NCBI GenBank assembly: GCA_016218705.1
Contig: JACRDC010000035.1
Location: 17,986 to 81,985 of the forward strand
DNA from: Desulfarculus sp.
GTDB lineage: Bacteria; Desulfobacterota; Desulfarculia; Desulfarculales; Desulfarculaceae
Direction: 5' to 3'
Length of the DNA: 64,000 nucleotides
Each line of letters opens with the position of its first letter. Position 1 is the first letter of the stretch. A program made the translations under genes and the position numbers. Shown one piece after another: positions 8,512-17,940 of this stretch. Under the pieces are notes generated by a model. That model was not told where the DNA came from. It saw nothing but the letters and a program-made list of their open reading frames with translations, and made no database searches.

Positions 8512-9734
8512 TCGTACCTCAGGGCCTCCACCGGGTCCAGGCGGCCGGCGGCCAGGGAGGGATAGATGGTGGCCAGCAGGCTGATGACCACCGCCGAGGC
8601 GGCCACCAGGGCCACCACCAGGGGTTCCACCTCCACCGGCAGAGTGCTCAAGGGGTAGACATCGGCCGGCAGGTCAATGAACTTGTAGCGGGCCAGGAGC
8701 CCGCACAGAATGAGCCCCGAGGCCAGGCCCACCAGGGTGCCCACCGTGCCGATGATGAGCCCCTCCAGCATGAAGATGCGCCGGATGCTGGCCGCCGTGG
8801 CGCCCATGGCCTTCAATATGCCGATGTCGCGGGTCTTTTCCATGACGAGCATGATGAGGGAGCTGACGATGCCAAAGGCGGCCACCAGGACGATGAGGAT
8901 AAGGATCACGAACATGGTGATCTTTTCCAGCTTGAGGGCCGCGAAGAGGTTGTGGTTGGCGGCCATCCAGTCGCGGGCGAAATAGCCCGGACCCAGTTGG
9001 CGGCTCAAGCGCGTGCCCACCTTGCCGGCCTGGTAGATGTCCCTGACCTTCAGCTCCACGCCGTTGACCGCCCGGCCCAGCCCGAAGAACTCCTGGGCCG
9101 CGGGCAGGGAGATGTAGCACAGGGTGGAATCGTACTGATACATCCCCGACTCGAAGACCCCCACCACCCGAAAGGGCTCGCTCTTGGGCGCCCGGCCCAC
9201 GGGGGTTTCCTCGCCCAGGGGGTTGACCACGTTGACCATCGAGCCGCGCATCAGGCCCAGCTTGCGGGCTAAAGCCCCGCCCACCACCAGGCCGGGCAGG
9301 GAGCCGCCGGGGTCCATGAGGTCCTGGGGCGAGCCCTGCACCATGGTCTTCTCCAGGTCCAGCACCTTGAGCGCGCTGGGCAGCTCGATGCCCCTCAAGA
9401 GCGCCCCCGTGGCCCCCGAGCCGGCCAGGATCATCACCTGGCCGTAGACATAGGGCGTGGCCTCGAGCACTTCGGGGTCGGCCTGGGCGGCGGAGATCAC
9501 CCGGGCCGGGTCGTTGATCTGGTCGGTGAGCCTGAAGATCATCACGTGGGAGTTGACGCCCAGTATCTTTTCCTTGAGTTGACCCTCGAAGCCGCCCATC
9601 ACCGACAGCACCACGATCAGTGCGCAGACCCCCAGCGCCACGCCGGCCATGGACAACAGCGAGATGAGCGAGATGAAGGTCTGCTTGCGGCGGGCGCGCA
9701 AGTAACGCAGGGCGACCTGTACCTCGAAACCCAT
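8508..9734 (-). CDS. lolC: Lipoprotein-releasing ABC transporter permease (LolC/LolE family)
   Basis: 408 residues with the MacB/LolC topology: a first transmembrane helix near 22-45 ([21 protein letters not shown]), a large periplasmic domain, and three C-terminal helices ([21 protein letters not shown] onward). The N-terminal [18 protein letters not shown] is the usual LolC/E entry. Only one permease is encoded with lolD here, so the transporter may be a homodimer as in LolF-type systems; that is inference. The start ATG overlaps the lysS stop by one base (TGATG). Confidence 0.93.
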   Translation of the reverse strand: MGFEVQVALRYLRARRKQTFISLISLLSMAGVALGVCALIVVLSVMGGFEGQLKEKILGVNSHVMIFRLTDQINDPARVISAAQADPEVLEATPYVYGQVMILAGSGATGALLRGIELPSALKVLDLEKTMVQGSPQDLMDPGGSLPGLVVGGALARKLGLMRGSMVNVVNPLGEETPVGRAPKSEPFRVVGVFESGMYQYDSTLCYISLPAAQEFFGLGRAVNGVELKVRDIYQAGKVGTRLSRQLGPGYFARDWMAANHNLFAALKLEKITMFVILILIVLVAAFGIVSSLIMLVMEKTRDIGILKAMGATAASIRRIFMLEGLIIGTVGTLVGLASGLILCGLLARYKFIDLPADVYPLSTLPVEVEPLVVALVAASAVVISLLATIYPSLAAGRLDPVEALRYE

Positions 9735-11275
9735 CAGCCCTGCTCGGGCCTAAGCAGCGGGAACAGGATCACCTCGCGGATGCTGGGCTGGTCGGTGAGT
9801 AGCATCACCAGACGGTCTATGCCCAGGCCCTCGCCGGCGGTGGGGGGCATGCCGAACTCCAGGGCGCGCACGTAGTCGGCGTCCATGAACTGGGCCTCGT
9901 CGTCGCCGGCCTCGCGCTGGGCCACCTGGTCCATGAAGCGCGCGCGCTGGTCGTCGGGGTCGTTGAGCTCGCTGAAGCCGTTGCCCATCTCGCGGCCGGC
10001 TATGAAGAACTCGAAGCGGTCCACGATCTCGGCGTCCAGGTCGTTGGTGCGCGACAGCGGTGATATATCCAGGGGGTAGCCGGTGATGAAGGTGGGCTGG
10101 AACAGCTCGGGCTCCACCAGCACGTCGAAGATCTTGCCCAGGGCCTTGCCCAGGCCGTCACCGGCTTTGTGCACCCCGCCCAATTGGCGCGAGAGGTCCA
10201 AGGCCTTCTCGGTGTTGAAGAGCACGTCCGGCGGCACCCCGCCGATCTCCAAGAGGCTGGTACGGAAATCGAAGTTCTGCCAGGGGGGAGTAAGGTCTAT
10301 CTGGCGCCCCTGGTAGGGGACCTTGAGGGAGCCCAGCACCGCCTTGGCGCACAGGCCCACCACCTCCTCGGTGGTGGACATCAGGTCCTCGTAGGTGGCA
10401 TAGGCCTGGTAGAACTCCAGCATGGTGAACTCGGGGTTATGGCGCACGCTCACGCCCTCGTTGCGGAAGTTGCGGTTGAGCTCGAAGACGCGCTCCAGGC
10501 CGCCCACCACCAGGCGCTTGAGGTACAGCTCCGGGGCCACGCGCAGAAACAGCTTCATGCCCAGGGCGTTGTGGAAGGTCTCGAAGGGCCGGGCCATGGC
10601 CCCGCCGGGGATGTGCTGCATCATGGGGGTTTCCACCTCCAGGAAGCCCCGGTCTTGCAGGTAGCGGCGGATGGTGGCCACGATGGTGGAGCGGGCCTTG
10701 AATATCTCGCGCACCTCCTGGTTCATTATCAGGTCCAGGTAGCGCTGGCGGTAGCGCTGCTCCACGTCGGTGAGCCCGTGGAACTTCTCGGGCAGGGCGC
10801 GGTAGTTCTTGGTGACCAGTTGCCAGTGCTCCACCCGAAGCGTCAGCTCCTGGGTGCGGGTGCGGAACAACGGCCCGCGCACCCCGATGATGTCGCCCAC
10901 GTCCAGCTTCTTGAACAGGCCGTAGCGCTCCTCGCCCAGCACGTTTTTCTCCAGGTGGCATTGCAGGGCACCAGAGCGGTCCTGGAGCTTGATGAAGGCG
11001 GCCTTGCCAAAGGAGCGGATGGCCATGATGCGGCCGGCCAGGGCGAATTTGGTGTCCTGCATGTCCTCCAGGCGGCCGGAGTCCATGCGCTCATGCTCGG
11101 TCATGATGTCGGCGATGAGGTTGCGGGGGCGGAAGTTGTTGGGGAACAGCGCAATCCCGGCCTCTTTCAGCTCCTGGGCCTTCTGCCGCCGCTGGCGCAT
11201 GAGCAGGTTGTCATCCAATATCTTGGCCAGCGGCTTTTCGGGGGTGTCGGCGTTCTTGGTAGGCTTATCAGACAC
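9734..11275 (-). CDS. lysS: Lysyl-tRNA synthetase (class II)
   Basis: 513 residues. An OB-fold anticodon-binding domain (about 60-180) is followed by the class II core: motif 1 around FLEVETPMMQHIPGGA, motif 2 around FRNEGVSVRHNPEFTMLE and motif 3 around GLGIDRLVMLLT. It charges tRNA-Lys in the cytoplasm. The start is GTG with GGCAGGAG upstream. It is the first gene of the minus-strand run into lolC-lolD; lysS-lolCD is a common deltaproteobacterial arrangement. A consensus-like promoter sits about 80 bases upstream. Confidence 0.96.
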   Translation of the reverse strand: MSDKPTKNADTPEKPLAKILDDNLLMRQRRQKAQELKEAGIALFPNNFRPRNLIADIMTEHERMDSGRLEDMQDTKFALAGRIMAIRSFGKAAFIKLQDRSGALQCHLEKNVLGEERYGLFKKLDVGDIIGVRGPLFRTRTQELTLRVEHWQLVTKNYRALPEKFHGLTDVEQRYRQRYLDLIMNQEVREIFKARSTIVATIRRYLQDRGFLEVETPMMQHIPGGAMARPFETFHNALGMKLFLRVAPELYLKRLVVGGLERVFELNRNFRNEGVSVRHNPEFTMLEFYQAYATYEDLMSTTEEVVGLCAKAVLGSLKVPYQGRQIDLTPPWQNFDFRTSLLEIGGVPPDVLFNTEKALDLSRQLGGVHKAGDGLGKALGKIFDVLVEPELFQPTFITGYPLDISPLSRTNDLDAEIVDRFEFFIAGREMGNGFSELNDPDDQRARFMDQVAQREAGDDEAQFMDADYVRALEFGMPPTAGEGLGIDRLVMLLTDQPSIREVILFPLLRPEQG

Positions 11276-11356
11276 TTGAAATACTCCTGCCCCAGCCCGG
11301 CCCCGGTTGGCGGTTACGCCTGGCCCGGCGGTTTTTTCCTTTGAACTAGGCTACGT

Positions 11357-11385
11357 TATCTACGTCAGGGCCGCGCTTTTGTCAA
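11357..11385 (-). promoter_or_regulatory. Sigma70-type promoter for lysS-lolC-lolD
   Basis: Read on the minus strand, TTGACA (11380-11385) is followed after exactly 17 bases by TAGATA (11357-11362). The predicted start lies near 11350, leaving about 75 bases of leader before the lysS GTG. No tRNA-like T-box features were recognised in the leader. This promoter shares the 392-base divergent spacer with the promoter of the plus-strand PxxKW gene. Confidence 0.7.
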
Positions 11386-11537
11386 GTACGGCGCCAGGCG
11401 GTCCGGCGGGAAAGCCGGCCCAAATCCGCCCCAAAACCGGGGTTGCTTGACGGTAATGGGGGGCAACCGAATAATTTCGCGGCCAATAGCCAGACTAGGC
11501 AGGTTTGTGGGCGGCGCCCCTTGCCGCCATGGCGCCC

Positions 11538-11567
11538 TTGACAGGCCACAACTTTATGCCATATTTA
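11538..11567 (+). promoter_or_regulatory. Probable promoter of the PxxKW gene
   Basis: TTGACA at 11538-11543 is followed by ATATTT after 17 bases, or TATTTA after 18, giving a leader of roughly 95 bases. A second candidate lies upstream: TTGACG at 11447-11452 with AATAAT at 11470-11475 (17-base spacer). Either could serve. Apart from these elements and the lysS promoter, nothing else is recognised in 11276-11667. Confidence 0.55.
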
Positions 11568-11667
11568 GCTTTTGCCATGGCATGCGGCCCAGCCTCAGGG
11601 CCGGGCCAAACAGCAACCAACCAAGGGGCGCTGGTCCCCTGAACTTTATTCTTTAGGAGTACGGGCA

Positions 11668-11952
11668 ATGCTCTGCACCACCACCAGAGAAGGCATGGAA
11701 TGCAACTTCATGTCCCCCAAGGGCTGCCGGTTCACCGCTGGCACCTGCCACCCCATCGTGGAGGCCTGCCAGGGCTGCGACCGCACCGTGACCGCCGGTG
11801 AGCAGGCCTACTGCAAGAGCTACCCCGACCCGGCCTCCAAGTGGCGCAACGGCCCCTGCAACTTCGCCACCCACATCAAGGTCGAGTCCAAGGAATCGGC
11901 CAAGATCAACCCCTTGAAGGCCAGCAAGCGCGCCTCGGCCAAAAAGAAGTAA
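11668..11952 (+). CDS. PxxKW-family cysteine-rich protein
   Basis: 94 residues, cytoplasmic by appearance (no signal peptide). Nine cysteines are spaced through the first two thirds (LCTTTREGMECNF, KGCRFTAGTCHPIVEACQGC, AYCKSYPDPASKW, GPCNF), followed by a Lys/Ser/Ala-rich basic tail ending KKK. The PDPASKW element gives the family its name; the family is known mainly from Desulfobacterota and has no established function. Metal or Fe-S binding is a reasonable guess from the cysteines only. ATG chosen because TTTAGGAGT lies eight bases upstream; the open frame before it lacks coding character. The gene is monocistronic and ends at a large inverted repeat. Confidence 0.8.
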   Translation: MLCTTTREGMECNFMSPKGCRFTAGTCHPIVEACQGCDRTVTAGEQAYCKSYPDPASKWRNGPCNFATHIKVESKESAKINPLKASKRASAKKK

Positions 11953-12002
11953 CACCGGGGTCCAACCGCACCGGTTTGCGGGCCGTCATCGTGGCAATAC
12001 GC

Positions 12003-12082
12003 GGGCGGGGATAAACCCCACCCCTACGAAACCCAAAGAAAACAATGGCTTTTCTTCGTAGGGGCGGGGTTTATCCCCGCCC
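12003..12082. repeat. 28-bp near-perfect inverted repeat between convergent genes
   Basis: Arms at 12003-12030 and 12055-12082 are reverse complements with one mismatch; the loop is 24 bases. Each arm combines GGGCGGGGATAAACCCC with a CCCTACGAA end. It sits between the stop of the PxxKW gene and the stop of the RtcA-like gene, so it could terminate both transcripts, although there is no U-tract. The GGGGATAAACCCC motif resembles mobile intergenic palindromes seen in other environmental bacteria (recollection, not a search). Confidence 0.85.
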
Positions 12083-12119
12083 GTCGTTTTGCCAACTTTG
12101 GCAACCGCCTTATCTGAGG

Positions 12120-13259
12120 CTACACCGCCCGTCCCAGGTCGCGGCCCATCACCCGCAAGAGGGCCGGCCCGCCCTTGGGGTCGTCGTAGAGGCGCGCGCA
12201 GCCCGGCCAAACGGCCTCCACGGCCTTGACGGCGGCCTTGAGCTCGCGGCTGGCCGCCTCCACGCTAAGGCGGCTTAGGCCCCGGGCGCAAGCCAGGGGG
12301 GCCAGCAGCCGGGCGGCCAGGCTGGCGGGCAGGCCGGCGCCGCTTTTAAGGAAGGCCATCAGGGCCTCCACGGCCTCGGTGGCCAAGGCCTCGGGCCGTC
12401 CGCCCCGCCGGCCCAGGGCGTTGAAGCCCACCCGCAGGCCGTTCTGGCCCTCGGCCCAGACCAAGAGCGCCATGCCCACGCCGCCCCGGGCCTTGCGCAG
12501 GCGGGTCTGGGGCTTGATGCCGTGCAGCTCCAGGCGGGCCAGGGCGCCTTCCAAGGCCTGCTCGGCCAGGTGCACGGGCAGGCCCGAGGAGAGCACCTCC
12601 AGCCCCACCCGCGCCGGCGCGAAGGCCTCCTCGGCCACCAGGGGATTAATAAGCGCGCAGGTTTCCAGGCGGGCCTCGGCCTCGCCGCCGCCCTCGGGAT
12701 AAAAGCCCGGCGTCACCTCGGTGTAGGCCACCTCCAGCCCCATTAGCCGCCAGTTGGGCACCAGCACCTGCCTGATCTCGTCGCTGGTGGGGCCGCCCAT
12801 GACGTGGGTGCCACCCAGCATATACAGGCTGCTCTCTCCGCCCGCCGCGGCCAGGGGCAAGAGGAGGGTCTCCAGAAGCCAGCTCAGGGGCGCGGCGCTC
12901 TGGCGCTGGCCGGAGACATCGAAGTCATAGTCGCCGGCCTGGGGCCGCCCCGGCTCCAGGATGATCTCCTCGCCGCCCAGCTCGGCGCTCAAGCTGCCGT
13001 TGGTGACCATGGCCACGGCCTGGGCCACGGTCAGATGGCCAGGCCCCAGGCCGGGCTTGGGGCGGGGGTTGTCGTCCAACAGCCCACGGCAGACCAGGGG
13101 GCGGCCAGCCAGGGCGCACAGGCCCAGCGCGGTGCGCAGGGCCTGGTTGCGGCCGGCCCCGGCCTCGGGGAGCAGCACGGGATTGGGCAAGGGTGCCTCC
13201 TGAAAAGCGAATTCCTCGGCCTCCCTGGGGCGGACCAAAGGCCGCCGGCCCGGGAGCAT
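12120..13259 (-). CDS. RNA 3'-phosphate cyclase-like protein lacking the catalytic histidine
   Basis: 379 residues. The RtcA fold is traceable: QALRTALGLCALAGRPL, DNPRPKPGLGPGHLTVAQA, SAELGGEEIILEPG, YMLGGTHVMGGPTSDEI and GFYPEGGGEAEA. The GEGGGQ motif of active cyclases is replaced by GAGRNQ. The C-terminal segment LSVEAASRELKAAVKAVEAV aligns with the E. coli region holding nucleotidylated His309 ([20 protein letters not shown]); His becomes Glu (about residue 339) and the TN pair becomes AA. So the known chemistry, ATP-dependent 2',3'-cyclic phosphate formation, is doubtful. The gene is divergent from mfd, and no rtcB is nearby. The ATG at 13259 has only a weak ribosome site. Confidence 0.75.
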   Translation of the reverse strand: MLPGRRPLVRPREAEEFAFQEAPLPNPVLLPEAGAGRNQALRTALGLCALAGRPLVCRGLLDDNPRPKPGLGPGHLTVAQAVAMVTNGSLSAELGGEEIILEPGRPQAGDYDFDVSGQRQSAAPLSWLLETLLLPLAAAGGESSLYMLGGTHVMGGPTSDEIRQVLVPNWRLMGLEVAYTEVTPGFYPEGGGEAEARLETCALINPLVAEEAFAPARVGLEVLSSGLPVHLAEQALEGALARLELHGIKPQTRLRKARGGVGMALLVWAEGQNGLRVGFNALGRRGGRPEALATEAVEALMAFLKSGAGLPASLAARLLAPLACARGLSRLSVEAASRELKAAVKAVEAVWPGCARLYDDPKGGPALLRVMGRDLGRAV

Positions 13260-13329
13260 GGGCCAGTATACCCCATTATGCCACGCCTCCCACAAGAGGA
13301 CCCGCCCCTGCCCTTTCCTGGCCCGGCCC

Positions 13330-13358
13330 TTGCCGGGCCAGGGGGGCTGGGCTATCCT
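13330..13358 (+). promoter_or_regulatory. Candidate promoter of mfd
   Basis: TTGCCG (13330-13335) and TATCCT (13353-13358) are separated by 17 bases, about 60 bases before the TTG start of mfd. The -35 is only a partial match to TTGACA. On the other strand TATACT (13266-13271) could serve the RtcA-like gene. Confidence 0.4.
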
Positions 13359-13421
13359 AGGAAGATCGCCGCCCCTGGTAGGCCAGCGGCGGCATGGCAA
13401 CCAGGCAGAGGTAGTAACCGC

Positions 13422-16400
13422 TTGAGCGTCTCCACCCCATCCCCCACCCCTTCCTGGCCTCTTGGGCCGGAGCTGGAACGCGCCTTAAGTCTGTTGCGGG
13501 ACCAGGGCCAGGTGCTGGTCAGCGGCCTGGAGGCCGGGGCGCGGGCCTTTGCCCTGGCCCGGGCCTGGCTGCACAGCCCAAGCACCTGGCTGGTGGTCTG
13601 CCACACCTTGGCCGCGGCCGAGGCCCTGGCGCGCGATCTGGAGTTCTTTTTGGCCGGTCAGGCCGAGGGGCAGAGCCCCGTGCGCCTGTACCCGGCCTAC
13701 CAGTTCTCGCCCTACCAGGACATGGCCGCCCCGCCGGAGGTGACCGCCCGCCGCCTGGGGGTGCTGTGGGAGCTCTTGGCCGGCCAGGGGCCGCTGATCG
13801 TGGTCACCTCGGCCCGGGGGCTGACCAGCCGCCTGTGCCCGCCCGAGTACCTGGTGGATAGCGCCCTGGAGCTGGGGCCCGGCCAGACCCTGGAGCGCCA
13901 GGCCCTGCAGGACGCCCTCTTGGCCGGTGGCTACACCCAGGTCTCCCTGGTGGAGCAGGTGGGCGACTTCGCGGTGCGCGGCTCGGTGGTGGATTTCTTC
14001 GGTCCGCTCCTGGACGAGCCGGTGCGCGTGGAGTTCTTCGGCGACGAGATCGAGAGCCTGCGCGGCTTCGACCCCACCGACCAGCGCTCCCAACTGCCCC
14101 TGGCCGGCGCCACCCTTATTCCCTGCCACCCCGTGGACCTGTCGCCCCAGGCGGCGCAGCGCGCCGTGGGGGCCTTGCGCAAGCTGGCGGCCAGCGAGGG
14201 CCTAAGCACCCGGCGCCTGAGCGAGCTGATAGAAAAAATGCAGCTTAGGGTCACCTTCGGCGGCCTGGAGCCCCTGCTGCCCCTGTACTTCTCCCGGGCC
14301 GCCGACCTGTTCGAGTTCCTGCCCGGCGACTGCCAGCACATCCTACTGGAACCGGCGGAGGTGCGGTCACGCCTCTTGGCCGAGGCCGAAACCCTGGTCC
14401 AGGAGTTCGAGGAGGCCCGCGAGGAAGGGCGCATCGTGCTGCCGCCGCCCATGCTGCGGCGCACGCCGGCCCAGGTGGCCCAGCGTCTGGAGGCCCGGCC
14501 GCGGCTGTTGATGAAGGCCCTGGCGCTCACCAGCCAGCCCGAAGAGGAGGCTGTGCTGGTGACCATGCGGGCCGCCGGCCACACCGGCCTGCACGGCGAG
14601 CTGGCGCGCAAGGGCGAGGGCTCGCTCCTGGAGCGCTTCCTGGGCTGGGTGGAGGACCAGGGCCAAGATGGACGCGACGTCATCCTGGTCTGCCGCTCGC
14701 GCTCCCAGGTGGAGCGCCTGGGCGAGTTGTTCGCCGAGCGCGAGGTGCCCACCACCGCCCTGGGCCAAGCCGCCCAGGCGGGGGTGGGCACGGGCCGGGG
14801 CGCCCTGTGGCTGGTGGTGGGCGCCCTGGGGGCCGGCTTCGCGCCCCAGGAGCTGCCCCTTACCTTCGTCACTGAGGACGAGGTCTTCGGCGCGCCACGG
14901 GTGGTGCGCCAGAAGGCCCCGCCCCGGCTCTCGGCCATGTTGGCCGCCCTGGACGATCTCACGCCCGGCGACTTCGTGGTGCACGTGGACCACGGCATCG
15001 GCCGCTACGAGGGACTGTCCAGCATGGCCGTGGGACCGGCTGAGAGCGACTTTTTGCTCCTGACCTTCCAGGGCGGCGACAAGCTCTACCTGCCCGCCGA
15101 CCGCATGGGGCTCATCAGCAAGTACCGCGGCCCTGGCGATACCCCCCCGCCCCTGGACCGCCTGGGCGGCAAGGCCTGGCACAAGACCAAGAGCCGGGTC
15201 AAGAAGGCCGTGGAGGCCATCGCCCGCGACCTGGTGGAGCTCTACGCCGCGCGCAGCTTCCAGAAGGGGCACGCCTACGCCCCGCCGGACAGCGCCTTCC
15301 GCGAGTTCGAGGCCACCTTCCCCTATCAGGAGACCCCGGACCAGGCCAAGGCCATCGAGGACGTGGTGGCCGACCTCACGGCGCCCCGGCCCATGGACCG
15401 GCTCATCTGCGGCGACGTGGGCTATGGCAAGACCGAGGTGGCCTTGCGCGCCGCCTACCTGGTGGCCATGCAGGGCCGGCAGGTGGCCTTCCTGGTGCCC
15501 ACCACGGTGTTGGCCGAGCAGCACTACCAGACCTTCTTCGAGCGCCTCAAGGACCAGGCCCTGGTGGTGGAGTCCCTGAGCCGCTTCAAGACCGTGGCCC
15601 AGCAGAAGCAGGTGCTGGCCAACTTGGCCGCCGGCAAGGTGGACATCATCGTGGGCACCCACCGCCTGCTGCAAAAGGACGTGGTCTTCAAGGACCTGGG
15701 GCTGGTGGTGGTGGACGAGGAGCAGCGCTTCGGGGTGCAGGACAAGGAGCGGCTCAAGAAGCTCAGGCGCCTGGTGGACGTGCTGACGCTGACCGCCACG
15801 CCCATACCCCGCACCCTGCAGATGAGCCTGTCGGGCATCCGCGACCTGAGCGTCATCAACACCCCCCCGGCCGACCGCCAGGCCATCAAGACCTACCTGG
15901 CCAGCTTCAACCCCAAGAGCCTCAAGGAGGCCATCGAGCAGGAACTGGCCCGGGGCGGGCAGATATTCCTGGTGCACAACCGCGTGCAGGACATCAGCCG
16001 CATGGCCCGCCTGGTGACCCAGCTCACCCCCCAGGCCCGCGTGGGCGTGGCCCACGGCCAGATGGCCGAGAAGTCGCTGGAAAAGGTCATGCTGGCCTTT
16101 GTGCGCCGCAATCTGGATGTGCTGGTCTGCACCACCATCATCGAGAGCGGCCTGGACATCGCCAGCGCCAACACCATCATCATCAACGACGCCGACAAGC
16201 TGGGGCTCAGCCAGATATACCAGCTCCGGGGCCGGGTGGGCCGGGCGGGAGAGAAGGCCTACGCCTACCTCTTCGTCAAGAGCGAGGGCTCGCTGGGGCG
16301 CGACGCGGCCAAGCGTCTCAAGGCCCTGATGGACTTTACCCAACTGGGGGCCGGGTTCGCCATCGCCATGCACGACTTGCAGATACGCGGGGCGGGCAAT

Positions 16401-16952
16401 CTCTTGGGCGAGGTGCAATCGGGCCAGGTGGCCGAGGTGGGCTACGAGCTGTACGTGCGCATGCTGGAGGAGGCCGTGGCCAGCTTGAAGGGCGAGGCCC
16501 CGGCCGAGGGGCCGGAGCCGGAACTGCACCTGGCCATCAACGCCAGCCTGCCCGAGAGCTACGTGCCCGACAGCCAGGTGCGCTTGAGCCTGTACAAGCG
16601 CCTGAGCCTGGCGCGGGCCCCCGAGGAACTTGCCTCCGTGGCCGCCGAGATGAGCGACCGCTTCGGCCCGCCGCCACCAGCGGCCAGCAACCTGCTTGAG
16701 GCCGTGGAGCTCAAATACACCCTGCGCCGGCTCCATGCCAGCCGCCTGGACCTCTCGGGCGGACAGTTGCAGGTGCATTTTGGCCACGAGGCCCGCGTGG
16801 ACCTGGACCGCCTCTTGGGCATGGCGCGCAAGGAGCCCAAGCGGGTGCAGGTCTTCCCCGACGGCCGGGTCAACTATAGCCTGGACCAGACGGCCCCACC
16901 CCTGGCCCAGGCCAAGGACTTCTTGCAATACATCGGGGGACATGGTAACTAA
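13422..16952 (+). CDS. mfd: Transcription-repair coupling factor Mfd
   Basis: About 1176 residues, normal for Mfd. The start chosen is TTG at 13422 with AGAGG ten bases upstream; the frame is open further upstream, but that stretch is opposite the RtcA-like gene. It has a UvrB-like N-terminal module, the RNA-polymerase-interaction domain starting near [20 protein letters not shown], and the superfamily 2 translocase with Walker [16 protein letters not shown] and DEEQRFGV. Helicase motifs [13 protein letters not shown] and QLRGRVGR follow. Mfd removes RNA polymerase stalled at lesions and recruits UvrA. The 3' end overlaps the next gene by 11 bases. Confidence 0.97.
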   Translation: MSVSTPSPTPSWPLGPELERALSLLRDQGQVLVSGLEAGARAFALARAWLHSPSTWLVVCHTLAAAEALARDLEFFLAGQAEGQSPVRLYPAYQFSPYQDMAAPPEVTARRLGVLWELLAGQGPLIVVTSARGLTSRLCPPEYLVDSALELGPGQTLERQALQDALLAGGYTQVSLVEQVGDFAVRGSVVDFFGPLLDEPVRVEFFGDEIESLRGFDPTDQRSQLPLAGATLIPCHPVDLSPQAAQRAVGALRKLAASEGLSTRRLSELIEKMQLRVTFGGLEPLLPLYFSRAADLFEFLPGDCQHILLEPAEVRSRLLAEAETLVQEFEEAREEGRIVLPPPMLRRTPAQVAQRLEARPRLLMKALALTSQPEEEAVLVTMRAAGHTGLHGELARKGEGSLLERFLGWVEDQGQDGRDVILVCRSRSQVERLGELFAEREVPTTALGQAAQAGVGTGRGALWLVVGALGAGFAPQELPLTFVTEDEVFGAPRVVRQKAPPRLSAMLAALDDLTPGDFVVHVDHGIGRYEGLSSMAVGPAESDFLLLTFQGGDKLYLPADRMGLISKYRGPGDTPPPLDRLGGKAWHKTKSRVKKAVEAIARDLVELYAARSFQKGHAYAPPDSAFREFEATFPYQETPDQAKAIEDVVADLTAPRPMDRLICGDVGYGKTEVALRAAYLVAMQGRQVAFLVPTTVLAEQHYQTFFERLKDQALVVESLSRFKTVAQQKQVLANLAAGKVDIIVGTHRLLQKDVVFKDLGLVVVDEEQRFGVQDKERLKKLRRLVDVLTLTATPIPRTLQMSLSGIRDLSVINTPPADRQAIKTYLASFNPKSLKEAIEQELARGGQIFLVHNRVQDISRMARLVTQLTPQARVGVAHGQMAEKSLEKVMLAFVRRNLDVLVCTTIIESGLDIASANTIIINDADKLGLSQIYQLRGRVGRAGEKAYAYLFVKSEGSLGRDAAKRLKALMDFTQLGAGFAIAMHDLQIRGAGNLLGEVQSGQVAEVGYELYVRMLEEAVASLKGEAPAEGPEPELHLAINASLPESYVPDSQVRLSLYKRLSLARAPEELASVAAEMSDRFGPPPPAASNLLEAVELKYTLRRLHASRLDLSGGQLQVHFGHEARVDLDRLLGMARKEPKRVQVFPDGRVNYSLDQTAPPLAQAKDFLQYIGGHGN

Positions 16953-17940
16953 CCTGCTTGTTATGCTGCAAGAATCTCCCCAGGGGCCCCGGCGGGGCCG
17001 CTCAGGCCGCTTTCTGGCCTGCGGCCTAATGTTGCTGTCCCTGGCCATGGCCGGGGCCTGCGACAAAAAATCCCACTCCCCGGAGTTGGCCAGCGTGGAA
17101 GGCCAGGCCATCCTCATGGAGGACTTCCTGGCCCAAAGCGCCTTCATGGGCCTGGGCAAGGACCCCACGGCGCTGACCCGCGACCTCAGGCGGGCGGTAC
17201 TGGAGACCCTGGTGCGGCGGCGCCTGGTACTGGTTCAGGCCCAGGCCAAGTCCATCCGCCTGGAGCCCGAGGAGTTGGACCGCGAGGAGGCCTCCCTGCG
17301 CCGGGGCCTGAGCGAGGAGGCCTTCGACCGCTCGCTCTTGGCCCAGGGCATCGAATACGAGGAGTGGCGCCGGGTGCTGTCCCAGGAGATACTCATGCGC
17401 AAGGCCCTGGACCTGCTGCTGGGCGGGCGGGTGCACATCGCCGCCGACGACGTGCGCGCCTACTACCAGGCCCACCGCGAGGACTTCCGCCGGCCCGAGC
17501 AGGTACTGGCCCAGCACGTGCTGATGCCCAGCAAGGAGTCGGCCCAGGACCTGGTGCAGCGCCTGGCCAAGGGCGAGGACCTGGGCACGGCGGCGGCCGA
17601 GTTGGGCCTGGCCCTGGCCGACGACGGCGAGCCCACCTGGCTCAGCCGGGGCCACATGCCTCCGGCCCTGGAGGATAAAATCTTTGGCCTGGAACCGGGC
17701 AAGTTGGCTGGTCCCTTGCCCAGCCCTTACGGTTTTCACGTGGCGCGAGTGCTGGCCAAGCGCCCGGCGGCTGAACTGGACCTGAACCAGGCCGCCGAGG
17801 AGATACAACGCCGGCTCTCGGCCGAGAAGCGGGAGGCCCTGGCCTCCTCGTACATCGAGGAATTGCGCTCCAAGGCCCGCGTGGTGTTCGAGGCCCGTTT
17901 CGAACAGAGCGGACTGCTTGGCGACGCAGGGGGACAATGA
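16942..17940 (+). CDS. PpiC-type peptidyl-prolyl isomerase lipoprotein
   Basis: 332 residues. A lipoprotein signal LMLLSLAMAGAC has Cys as the +1 residue. A SurA-like helical domain (about 50-180) is followed by a parvulin PPIase domain (about 185-290: EQVLAQHVLMPSKESAQDLV to LPSPYGFHVARVL). It is a periplasmic folding helper, probably lipid-anchored. The ATG at 16942 has GGGGGAC just upstream and lies inside the mfd 3' end; the stop overlaps the surA ATG. PrsA- and SurA-like relatives exist, so its exact substrate is unknown, but pairing with surA suggests outer-membrane protein folding. Confidence 0.88.
   Translation: MVTNLLVMLQESPQGPRRGRSGRFLACGLMLLSLAMAGACDKKSHSPELASVEGQAILMEDFLAQSAFMGLGKDPTALTRDLRRAVLETLVRRRLVLVQAQAKSIRLEPEELDREEASLRRGLSEEAFDRSLLAQGIEYEEWRRVLSQEILMRKALDLLLGGRVHIAADDVRAYYQAHREDFRRPEQVLAQHVLMPSKESAQDLVQRLAKGEDLGTAAAELGLALADDGEPTWLSRGHMPPALEDKIFGLEPGKLAGPLPSPYGFHVARVLAKRPAAELDLNQAAEEIQRRLSAEKREALASSYIEELRSKARVVFEARFEQSGLLGDAGGQ

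Noticed and set aside
14367..17168. A 933-codon open frame on the minus strand opposite mfd.
   Set aside because: It is a GC-rich antisense shadow: His/Gly/Leu-rich without domains, while the plus strand encodes a full Mfd with all motifs.
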